Below, piece by piece: positions 24,863 through 31,605 of a stretch of DNA of 31,605 nucleotides. Numbering within the stretch: position 1 is the stretch's first letter; every line of letters starts with the position of its first letter. The stretch comes from Streptomyces flaveolus (GTDB lineage: Bacteria; Actinomycetota; Actinomycetes; Streptomycetales; Streptomycetaceae): assembly GCF_000716535.1 (NCBI RefSeq), contig NZ_JNWV01000061.1:1-31605 (forward strand), written 5' to 3'. A program made the position numbers and the translations under genes. Below the pieces are notes generated by a model. That model saw nothing but the letters and a program-made list of their open reading frames with translations. It was not told where the DNA came from and searched no databases.

Positions 24863-25903
24863 TCACTTGACTGCGCTGATCACGCCGTGCGGCGTCCACC
24901 GGCCGCCGGGCAGCCGCTCGGGCTTGACGAATCCGGCTGCCGCGAACCACTCCTCGTACTGGCCCCACCGGTAGATCGTGCTGCTGGCGGCCGGCAGCGT
25001 CGCGAAGTACACGTTGTCCAGGGCCGCGTACAGCGGGCCGTCCCCGCTGTCGTCGGACATGGCGTTGAACACCAGGACCCGCCCGCCGTCGGGCAGCGCC
25101 GCCTGCGCCTTGCGCAGCAGCCGTATGTTCTCCTGCGGTGACCAGATCACGAGCTGGTTGGCGAAGAGCACGCAGTCGTGGCCGGTCGGGTAGGTGTCGG
25201 CGAAGATGTCCGCGGCCCGCACGGAGATCCGGTCGGACAGGCCGTGCTCGGCGATCTTCTTGCGGGCGATCTCCACCGTGCCGGGCAGGTCCAGGACGGT
25301 GAACTCGACGCCGGGATTGGCCTGGGCGAGGGCGATGGCGTTGACGCCGTCGCCGCCGCCCACATCCAGCACGCGGCGCACTCCGGTGAGGTCGGCCTTC
25401 TCGACCAGTACGGGGTTGGACAGCCGGGACCAGGACCGCATGCAGCGGTAGAACAGCTGCTCCAGCTCCGGGTCCGCGGACAGCCGGTGGTAGAGATCCT
25501 CCCCCGTGCCCTTGATCCGTCGCAGGCCGACGTTGGTGTTCTCGCGCAGTGACGCGATGAAGTCCACCTCGGCGGGCCGGACGATGCGTTCCTCGTACTC
25601 CACGAGATCCTCGATGATCTCCCAAGTACCCTCTGTGAAACGGTCGTTCAGTACGTCAGCGTTCTCGTAGCCCTCGCCCTGACGCACTGTCAGTCCGAGG
25701 GCGGTCGTGCCGAGCAGCAGGATCTGTACCGGCCGCTCCTCCAGGCCGAGTTCCCGGCCGATCTCCGGCGGGGTCAGGCCCGGTCGCCGGTGCAACAGGG
25801 TGAACAGTCCCAGTTCGCTGCCCGCGCGGAGCATCTGGAAAGCGGAGGAGCCGAACAGGATCTGTACCAGTCCGTCGGTGGTGAGCGGGGATGCGTGAGC
25901 CAT
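24863..25903 (-). CDS. SAM-dependent methyltransferase, 3-hydroxykynurenine C-methyltransferase type
   Basis: A 346-residue protein with an N-terminal dimerisation winged helix (LFGSSAFQMLRAGSELGLFT, ELGLEERPVQILL) and a C-terminal Rossmann domain with SAM motif DVGGGDG (180-186) followed by FTVLDLPGTVEIA. This is the plant O-methyltransferase-like fold of SibL, SfmM2 and AcmL, which methylate C4 of 3-hydroxykynurenine. Its place between kynureninase and P450 genes supports that role and the 4-methyl-3-hydroxyanthranilate product. The ATG at 25903 is preceded by GGAG; a GTG at 25909 is also in frame. Confidence 0.9.
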   Translation of the reverse strand: MAHASPLTTDGLVQILFGSSAFQMLRAGSELGLFTLLHRRPGLTPPEIGRELGLEERPVQILLLGTTALGLTVRQGEGYENADVLNDRFTEGTWEIIEDLVEYEERIVRPAEVDFIASLRENTNVGLRRIKGTGEDLYHRLSADPELEQLFYRCMRSWSRLSNPVLVEKADLTGVRRVLDVGGGDGVNAIALAQANPGVEFTVLDLPGTVEIARKKIAEHGLSDRISVRAADIFADTYPTGHDCVLFANQLVIWSPQENIRLLRKAQAALPDGGRVLVFNAMSDDSGDGPLYAALDNVYFATLPAASSTIYRWGQYEEWFAAAGFVKPERLPGGRWTPHGVISAVK

Positions 25904-25955
25904 GGGCACTCCGAATCGGCTGAGGTGGAGAGGGTGGTGTGCGGGGAGGCGGAGG

Positions 25956-27218
25956 TCAGGTCACCCGGGCGAGGTCGGCGGGCCGGGAGGCGTAGGCGCC
26001 CTCGGACACAACGTCGCGGATGCGGGCCAACGCGTCCCAGACGTCGGTGAACCGGGTGACCAGGGGGGACAGGCCGATGCGCAGCCGGTCCGGGACCCGG
26101 TAGTCGCAGATCACCTTCGCGTCCGCGGCCAGTGCCTGGCAGATCCGCCAGGCGTCAGGGTGGTACAGGGATAGATGCAAACCGCGCCGCTCGGGCGGGC
26201 GGGGCGAGGCGGGTCGGAAGCCCAGCGGGATGAGCCAGTCGTCCGCCAGCTCGTCGGCCAGCCGGCCCAGCCGCAGCCCCTTGGCCCGGATCCGCGCCGT
26301 CCCGGCCTCCTCGACCAGGGCGAGGGCGGGATCGATGGCCGCTAGCGACACCAGCGGCGGGGTGCTCACCAGGAAGCGCTCGATGCCCGGCACCGGGTCG
26401 TAGTCGGGCCCCATCTCGAACTGCCCGCGCTGCCCGTACCAGCCCCACACCGGCTGCCGCAGCCTGGGCTGCAGATCGCGCCGCACATAGAGGAAGGCGG
26501 GTGAACCCGGGCCGCCGTTGAGGTACTTGTAGGTGCAGCCGACAGCGAGCTCCGCGCCGGTGCCGGCCAGGTCCACGGGGACGGCTCCGGCGGCGTGCGA
26601 CACGTCCCACAGCACCCGCGCGCCGACCGCCCGGGCCAGGTCGTTCACCTGCGCCATGTCCAGCAGCGCGCCGCTTCGGTAGGACACCAGGGACAGCACC
26701 ACCAGCGCGACGTCACCGTCGAGCGCCGAGCGCAGGACGTCGAGGTCGAAGCCGCCGTCGAGGTCGGACGGCAGGCGCACCAGCCGCAGCCCGCGCTGTT
26801 CGGCGAGGCCCTGGACGATGTAGCGGTTGGTCGGGAAGTCCTCGGCGTCCATCACGACGGTGCCGCGCCCCGGTGCCGCGTCGAGGGCGGCGGCGGCCAG
26901 CTTGTAGAGGTTGACCGACGTGGAGTCGGAGATCACCACCTCGCCGGGCGCGGCGCCGAGCACGTGCTCGGCGAGGCGGTCGCCAAGCCGGGCGCCCCAG
27001 TCGATCCAGCCCTGCCACGACCGCACCAGCCCGCCGCCCCAGCCCTCCTCGACCACCTCCCGCAGCACCTCCGGCGTGACGGCGGGCAGCGGGCCCAGCG
27101 AGTTGCCGTCCAGGTAGATCAGCTCCGGATCGGCGATGACGAACCGCTCGCGGAACGCGGCGAGCGGATCGGCCGCGTCCAGTTGCTCGGCCACCGTGCG
27201 CGGAATCCCGCTCACCAT
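25956..27218 (-). CDS. kynU: kynureninase / hydroxykynureninase (PLP)
   Basis: A 420-residue fold-type I PLP enzyme. Residues 31-45 (PELIYLDGNSLGPLP) are the conserved N-terminal block. WDVSHAAG (214-221) supplies the PLP-ring Asp215 and His218. The Schiff-base Lys is Lys241 in CTYKYLNGGPGSPAFLYV. It cleaves (3-hydroxy)kynurenine to (3-hydroxy)anthranilate and alanine; beside a methyltransferase the natural substrate is likely 4-methyl-3-hydroxykynurenine. The ATG at 27218 follows AGGAGGG. It lies 71 bp after the tryptophan dioxygenase gene. Confidence 0.95.
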   Translation of the reverse strand: MVSGIPRTVAEQLDAADPLAAFRERFVIADPELIYLDGNSLGPLPAVTPEVLREVVEEGWGGGLVRSWQGWIDWGARLGDRLAEHVLGAAPGEVVISDSTSVNLYKLAAAALDAAPGRGTVVMDAEDFPTNRYIVQGLAEQRGLRLVRLPSDLDGGFDLDVLRSALDGDVALVVLSLVSYRSGALLDMAQVNDLARAVGARVLWDVSHAAGAVPVDLAGTGAELAVGCTYKYLNGGPGSPAFLYVRRDLQPRLRQPVWGWYGQRGQFEMGPDYDPVPGIERFLVSTPPLVSLAAIDPALALVEEAGTARIRAKGLRLGRLADELADDWLIPLGFRPASPRPPERRGLHLSLYHPDAWRICQALAADAKVICDYRVPDRLRIGLSPLVTRFTDVWDALARIRDVVSEGAYASRPADLARVT

Positions 27219-27289
27219 CGGCCCTCCTTCTGTCTCGTGTCGTGCGTGTCCGCGTGTCCCGCCGTCCGCGGGCATGCCCTGGGGCCCGG

Positions 27290-28132
27290 TCAGAGCGTGG
27301 AGCGCACCGACCACAGTTCGGGGAAGAAGCGGTGCTCACTGATCCCGGCGAGCCAGGCCACGCCCTCGGTGCCGCCGGTCCCGGGCTTGGCGCCCAGCAT
27401 CCGCTGCACGGTCACCAGATGGGTGTAGCGCCAGCGGGCGAACTGGTCGGCGGTGTCCATCAGCGCCTCCGCGAGCAGATGCAGGTCGCGATGGCGGACG
27501 GGGTCCCGGTAGACGGCCCGCCAGGCCTCCTCGGCCTCCGCGCCGACGCGGTACGGCCGGGTGACGTCCCGGCTCGTGGCGTCGTCCGGCGTGAGCAGCC
27601 CGCGGCGCGCCAGCAGCGCGAGCGCGGCGTCGTACAGGCTCGGCTCGTGCAGCTGGCCGACCACCGCGTCGTAGCCCGCCGTGTTCCGGTGCGGCGCGGC
27701 CATCGCGGAGTTCTTGTTGCCGAGCAGGAACTCCAGGCGCCGGTAGCCGGCCGACTGGAAGCCGGAGGCCGATCCCAGGACGTCCCGGAACTCGGCGAAC
27801 TCCACCGGGGACAGGACGGAGAACGTCTCCCACGACACCAGCAGCACCTGCTGCACCCGTGCGGCGCGGCGCAGCGTCCACAGCGCGTCGTCGAGCAGGT
27901 CGTCGGCCAACTGGTCGCGCGCGGTGCTGAATTCGGTGTGCAGCAGCTTGAACAGCAGCTCCTTGACCTGGCTCATGATGATGAACCCCGGCTCGGTGCG
28001 GGCCGAACTGAGTGGATGCTGCAAGCCCAGCAGCTCGTCCATGCGCGCGTAGTGGGCGTACGGGGTGGTGTCCGACGGGGACCCGGCGGACAGCGGGCAC
28101 GCGGGGCTCGCGGTCGTCTGTTCGGTGGTCAT
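27290..28132 (-). CDS. kynA: tryptophan 2,3-dioxygenase
   Basis: A 280-residue heme dioxygenase of the normal bacterial TDO length. It carries MSQVKELLFKLLHTE with distal His65, FLLGNKNS, and RWRYTHLVTVQRMLGAKPGT with the proximal heme ligand His238, followed by GGTEGVAWL. It opens the indole ring of L-Trp to N-formylkynurenine and commits tryptophan to chromophore synthesis. Its ATG overlaps the formamidase stop (ATGA at 28129-28132), so the two consecutive pathway enzymes are translationally coupled. Confidence 0.96.
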   Translation of the reverse strand: MTTEQTTASPACPLSAGSPSDTTPYAHYARMDELLGLQHPLSSARTEPGFIIMSQVKELLFKLLHTEFSTARDQLADDLLDDALWTLRRAARVQQVLLVSWETFSVLSPVEFAEFRDVLGSASGFQSAGYRRLEFLLGNKNSAMAAPHRNTAGYDAVVGQLHEPSLYDAALALLARRGLLTPDDATSRDVTRPYRVGAEAEEAWRAVYRDPVRHRDLHLLAEALMDTADQFARWRYTHLVTVQRMLGAKPGTGGTEGVAWLAGISEHRFFPELWSVRSTL

Positions 28133-29022
28133 GCGATCGTTCCTTCCAGTCCCATCTGCGCCAGGACCGCGTCGCCCAGCCCGGTGCCCGGCACGCCCAG
28201 GTCGTAGGGGAGGTCGAAGTGGTCGCGCCGTTCGGCGACGACCTCCGTCACCGCCGCCCGCGGGCGCAGCGCCGCGACCATCCCGTCGTGCTGGCGGACG
28301 TATTCCTCGGTCTCGTTCCCGCCGCGGGCGACGACCGTCGGGGGCAGCCGCGCCGGCAGGCGGAGGATCGGGCTGTTGCGCCGGGCCGCGCCCTCGTCCA
28401 GCCGCAGGGCGTCGTTGACGTAGGACAGGCGCACCGGTTCCAGGTCGTACATGCCGCTGAGCAGCACCGCCCCGGCGATCCGGCCGGACACGTCCGGGCC
28501 GGCCGACGCGTCCGGCAGCAGGGCCATGGCGGCCAGATGTGCACCGGCCGAGGTACCGCACAGATGGAGGCGGTCCGGGGCGAACCCGAGCCCGTCCGCG
28601 TGCCGCAGCAGCCAGTCCACGGCCCGGCGCACCATGCCCGCCATGGCGTCCAGGCCGACGTCCGGCGCCAGCCCGTACTCGATCACCGCGACCGCCGCGC
28701 CGGCGGCCAGCAGCGGCGGCACCGGGAACGCCGATTCGGCGCGGCCCAGTGCCTGCCAGTTCCCGCCGTGCACGAACACCAGCAGCGGGGCCCGCCCGGC
28801 CGCCTGCCCGGGGAAGTAGTCGAGCCGCTCCGCCGCGTGCGGGCCGTAGGCAAGGGAGGTCCGCACCGGGTGGTCCCGGCGGGCGGCCTCGCTCCGCTGC
28901 TCGTACTCGCGCAGGTAGGCGTCCAGGCTCGCCACGCACGAGCTCGGCGAGTACTGCCGGTCCAGCGTGGCCTGGTCCATGCCCCGGTACACGGCACGCG
29001 CGGCCGGCGGTGCGTCGCGCAT
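28129..29022 (-). CDS. arylformamidase (kynurenine formamidase), alpha/beta-hydrolase type
   Basis: A 297-residue alpha/beta hydrolase. It has the oxyanion motif HGGNW (85-89), nucleophile elbow GTSAG with Ser158 (156-160), the conserved GGNETEE (234-240) and a catalytic His268 in RRDHFDLPYDL. This is the HGGxW family of N-formylkynurenine formamidases rather than the metal-dependent KynB type. It converts N-formylkynurenine to kynurenine and formate, the step after the dioxygenase it is coupled to. The ATG at 29022 has GGGGAG eight bases upstream and lies four bases after the preceding stop; an upstream GTG at 29052 is less likely. Confidence 0.92.
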   Translation of the reverse strand: MRDAPPAARAVYRGMDQATLDRQYSPSSCVASLDAYLREYEQRSEAARRDHPVRTSLAYGPHAAERLDYFPGQAAGRAPLLVFVHGGNWQALGRAESAFPVPPLLAAGAAVAVIEYGLAPDVGLDAMAGMVRRAVDWLLRHADGLGFAPDRLHLCGTSAGAHLAAMALLPDASAGPDVSGRIAGAVLLSGMYDLEPVRLSYVNDALRLDEGAARRNSPILRLPARLPPTVVARGGNETEEYVRQHDGMVAALRPRAAVTEVVAERRDHFDLPYDLGVPGTGLGDAVLAQMGLEGTIA

Positions 29023-29026
29023 GCGC

Positions 29027-29659
29027 TCAGCTCCCCGGCGCGTAGGCGGCACGGGCCCGCTCGTACACCTCGGTCAGCAGCGGGTCGATGCCGTGCGACC
29101 CGGCGCGGTAGCGGGCGCCGAAACGGCTCGCGTACTCCTCGAACCACTCCCGCCGGTCGGCCAGGAACAGCACGTCGTGGATCGCCATCGACCGCACCGC
29201 CATCATCGGCACTGGGGCGTGACTCACCTCGAACGCCGGGTTGCGCGCGGCCTTCTCCTCGCACTTCTCGTGGAACTGGGCGATCATCAGCCCCCGCCGC
29301 ACGCTCTCCGGCTTCAGCGCGGTGTGCGCCGCGTCCAGCAGGTGCAGGTGCTCGGCCGGAAGGTCCGGCAGGACCAGCAGCAGCGAGCGCAGATTCGGGT
29401 TGCCGGACTTCCAGTCGACCTCGCTGAACTCATCCAGGCCGCAGCGGACGATCTCGTCGAGCAAGGTCTGGCTCGGGGTGGGGCCGACGAGCCTGACGCG
29501 GATCTCCAGCGCACCGGCACGCTGGGCGGGCTCGACGAACGGGCACACCGGGCCGGTGCGTCCGAGTTCGCCGTGCGGTCGGCGTATGTACTCGCTCAGC
29601 CATTCGTCCACGGCGGCCAGGGCCTTGGCGACGTCGACGGAGAGCACGTCGGTCAGCAT
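29027..29659 (-). CDS. protein of unknown function in the NRPS operon (possible DUF6875)
   Basis: A 210-residue soluble protein with motif GPVCPFVEPA (about 40-49), the central DEFSEVDWKSGNPNLRSLLL, and FEVSHAPVPMMAVRSMAIHD followed by VLFLADRREWFEEY. The CPFV motif recalls a family I know as DUF6875, whose biochemistry I do not know. The ATG at 29659 is preceded by GAGGA; a GTG at 29734 overlapping the NRPS stop is the alternative. It sits between the NRPS and the formamidase with only four bases to the latter, so it is certainly co-expressed with the pathway. Possible roles are chromophore handling or ring tailoring, but no function is shown. Confidence 0.75.
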   Translation of the reverse strand: MLTDVLSVDVAKALAAVDEWLSEYIRRPHGELGRTGPVCPFVEPAQRAGALEIRVRLVGPTPSQTLLDEIVRCGLDEFSEVDWKSGNPNLRSLLLVLPDLPAEHLHLLDAAHTALKPESVRRGLMIAQFHEKCEEKAARNPAFEVSHAPVPMMAVRSMAIHDVLFLADRREWFEEYASRFGARYRAGSHGIDPLLTEVYERARAAYAPGS

Positions 29660-29730
29660 CAGTGTCAGTCCTCGGGTGTCGGTCCTCGCGGACAGCGGAG
29701 GGCGGGTTCCTGGTGGGCGGCCCGCGAAGG

Positions 29731-31605
29731 TCACTCGTCGCCGGTGAGGTCGTGGAGCTTGGCCGAGAGGATGCGGCCGATCTCGGCGAGCGTGTCCGGG
29801 CGGGTCAGCATCGACCCATGGTCGCCGGGCACCACATGGGCCTCGACGGAGCCGCGCACGTACGGCTGCCAGGCCTCGGCGGTCACCGGCGGGTCCTGCT
29901 CCTCGGAGCAGGCGATCAGCAGCAGGTCACCGTCGATCGGGCCGGGCCGGTAGTCGACGGTCAGATGGGTGTTGTTCGCCGAGATCTCGGTGATCGTCGT
30001 GAGCCGGTCCTCCTCCAGGTTGGCCAGCACACTGCCCTGGCGCCGCAGGATCTCCCGCGCCTTGGCGAAGGTCATCTCGCCGTCGTCGTGGTGGCTGCCG
30101 TCGTCGACGAGACCGACGTGGTAGAGCAGCATCACCCGGTCGTCCGGGGCGGGCACGTCGGCGTGGGTGAGGCCCTGCCAGTCGGGGATCACGTCGAGCA
30201 CCGCGACCAGCGCCACCGGCTCGCCGCGCCGCTGGAACTCCGCGGCCAGCGCGTGCGCGCACAGCCCGCCGAACGACCAGCCGGCCAGGTGGTACGGTCC
30301 GTGCGGCTGCACCCGCTGGATCTGGTCGGCGTAGTCCACCGCCATCTCCTCGATGCTGGCGGGCCGGGGTTCAGGCCGGGCCAGGCTGCGCGCCTGGATG
30401 CCGTACAGCGGATACTGCGACCCCAGGTGCTTGATGAGCGCGCTGTACGACCAGCTGATGCCCCCGCCCGGATGGACGCAGAACAGCGGCGGCCTGCTGC
30501 CCCCGGTGCGCAGCGGCAGCATCACCTCGTACGAGCCGTCCGCGTCGTCGACGTCGAGCCGGGCCGCGATGCCCGCCGGTGTCGGCGCCTCGAACAGGCT
30601 CCGCACGCCCAGCTCGACGCCGAAGGCCGCGCGCAGCCGGGCCATCAGCCGGGTGGCCAGCAGCGAGTGCCCGCCCAGGTCGAAGAAGTCCTCGCTCACA
30701 CCGACCACCGGTCGGCCCAGGACCTCCGCGAACAGCTCGCACACCACCTGCTCCTGCGGGGTGGCAGGCGCCCGCCCGATGTCGGCGCGCTCCGGTTCGA
30801 ACGCCGGCAGCGCCGCACGGTCGAGCTTGCCGTTGGCGGTCAGCGGCAGCCGGTCGAGCGGAACGACGGCGGCGGGGCGCATGTACTCGGGCAACCGACG
30901 GCGCAGGTGCTCGCGTACGGCCATGAGCAGGGCGCCGGTGCTCCGGCCGGTGGCCGGGCTGGTGGTCCAGGCCGAGAGCAGCGAGCCGGGTCCGGCCACG
31001 CCCGTGGGCGCGTAGGCGCCGACGGGCACCCTCTCGCCCAGCAGTTCACGCTTGACGTACGTGACATCGAGGGCGGCCGGGTCGTGCCCGTTCCAACTGA
31101 TCGCCGTCCAGTAGCCGTACTTCTCGCCCAGGCGGTGCAGGTCCTCCGGATCGACGCCGACCGTGTCCCGGAGGTCCGGTGCCGTCCCGGATTCGAGCGC
31201 GCGCTGCGCGGCGAGGTCGGCCGCGATGCGCGCGTGAGGCACCCCGGTGACGCGCAGCCGGTCGGGCCGCGCGCTGCCCAGATGATCGGCGAGAACTCCC
31301 AGGTCGCGGGTCCAGGGGCGGGTGGGGACGTCGTCGAGGGGGTGGGTGGTGGTGCCGGTCTTGTAGAGGGTGGCGTCGTAGCGGTAGCGGGTGAGTTCGT
31401 TGTGGGCGGTGCCGCGCTTGAGCTGGATGTCGGTGCCCGCCAGGTCGGGGACGTGAGGGGCGAGGGCGGTGAAGTACTCGGGGTCGACGAGGAGTTCCTT
31501 CTCCAGGACCAGGCTCTGCTCGACGGCACGGCGGATCGCGGCCGTGTCGTTCGGGTCCTCGGCCCGCGCCGTCTGCACACCCGAGGCGAAGGTCCGCAGC
31601 AACCG
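29731..31605 (-). CDS. acmC: NRPS, 3' end: N-methyltransferase - PCP - thioesterase (actinomycin synthetase III-like)
   Basis: About 624 codons are visible; the 5' part is outside the window. Numbering from the right-edge methionine-equivalent: residues 30-185 are the C-terminal part of an N-methyltransferase domain ([49 protein letters not shown]). The A10 motif [15 protein letters not shown] is at 252-266, the carrier domain [15 protein letters not shown] has Ser313, and a type I thioesterase has GWSFGG (Ser443), Asp470 and His595. An A-domain interrupted by an N-MT, followed by PCP-TE, is the terminal module expected for N-methyl-valine incorporation and lactonisation in actinomycin synthetase III. 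Quinomycin-type NRPSs end similarly, so the symbol rests mainly on the neighbouring kynurenine genes. Confidence 0.9.
   Translation of the reverse strand, partial: RLLRTFASGVQTARAEDPNDTAAIRRAVEQSLVLEKELLVDPEYFTALAPHVPDLAGTDIQLKRGTAHNELTRYRYDATLYKTGTTTHPLDDVPTRPWTRDLGVLADHLGSARPDRLRVTGVPHARIAADLAAQRALESGTAPDLRDTVGVDPEDLHRLGEKYGYWTAISWNGHDPAALDVTYVKRELLGERVPVGAYAPTGVAGPGSLLSAWTTSPATGRSTGALLMAVREHLRRRLPEYMRPAAVVPLDRLPLTANGKLDRAALPAFEPERADIGRAPATPQEQVVCELFAEVLGRPVVGVSEDFFDLGGHSLLATRLMARLRAAFGVELGVRSLFEAPTPAGIAARLDVDDADGSYEVMLPLRTGGSRPPLFCVHPGGGISWSYSALIKHLGSQYPLYGIQARSLARPEPRPASIEEMAVDYADQIQRVQPHGPYHLAGWSFGGLCAHALAAEFQRRGEPVALVAVLDVIPDWQGLTHADVPAPDDRVMLLYHVGLVDDGSHHDDGEMTFAKAREILRRQGSVLANLEEDRLTTITEISANNTHLTVDYRPGPIDGDLLLIACSEEQDPPVTAEAWQPYVRGSVEAHVVPGDHGSMLTRPDTLAEIGRILSAKLHDLTGDE

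Noticed and set aside
29660..29734. GTG start overlapping the NRPS stop for the downstream gene
   Set aside because: No ribosome-binding site precedes it and the extra 25 residues are Pro/Arg-rich. The ATG at 29659 with GAGGA is better.

Overview
The window is high-GC actinobacterial DNA, almost certainly Streptomyces: third positions are G/C-rich, GTG starts are common, genes overlap by ATGA/GTGA, hairpin terminators lack U-tracts, and the families present (LmbU, MmyB-type XRE regulators, DrrAB, a UvrA-like self-resistance protein) are typical of that genus. No rRNA, tRNA, CRISPR array or intact mobile element was seen.

Right half (about 16.2-31.6 kb): one flank of a biosynthetic gene cluster that I read as an actinomycin-type cluster. 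From the right edge leftwards, one minus-strand operon encodes the 3' end of an NRPS (N-methyltransferase, carrier protein, thioesterase), a small protein of unknown role, an arylformamidase, a tryptophan 2,3-dioxygenase, a (hydroxy)kynureninase, a methyltransferase of the 3-hydroxykynurenine 4-methyltransferase type, and a cytochrome P450. Together these give Trp -> N-formylkynurenine -> kynurenine -> (3-hydroxylation) -> 4-methyl-3-hydroxykynurenine -> 4-methyl-3-hydroxyanthranilate, the actinomycin chromophore precursor. The NRPS end fits the last (N-Me-Val) module of actinomycin synthetase III. Facing this operon are a LmbU-family regulator and a 3Fe-4S-type ferredoxin. Next come a TetR regulator and a divergent minus-strand operon for a siderophore-interacting protein, a DrrA-type ATPase, a DrrB-type permease and a UvrA-like protein. 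The TetR/SIP gap holds two matched palindromic operators.

Left half (1-16.2 kb): accessory DNA in which intact metabolic and regulatory genes alternate with many broken ones. Intact or nearly intact: a LysR regulator with a divergent hydrolase, a TetR/quinone-oxidoreductase pair, an SDR, an epoxide hydrolase, an XRE regulator and a GFA-family protein. Broken: a TOPRIM-like gene with several frameshifts, a ricin-lectin remnant, two NUDIX genes without N-termini, an in-frame methyltransferase-HAD chimera, an aldehyde dehydrogenase that has lost its C-terminus, a TauE/SafE permease with a LysR-derived patch, and pieces of an acyl-CoA ligase, a sigma factor and a LuxR regulator joined end to end. 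The 13.2-16.1 kb stretch is therefore a junction-rich scar next to the left border of the gene cluster.

The most notable structures are these scars, the paired operators at 21.34-21.39 kb, the lmbU-family promoter with overlapping inverted repeats, a six-copy 15-bp repeat running into the P450 stop codon, two very long palindromes with single-base centres, and a strong hairpin inside the resistance operon directly before the UvrA-like gene.
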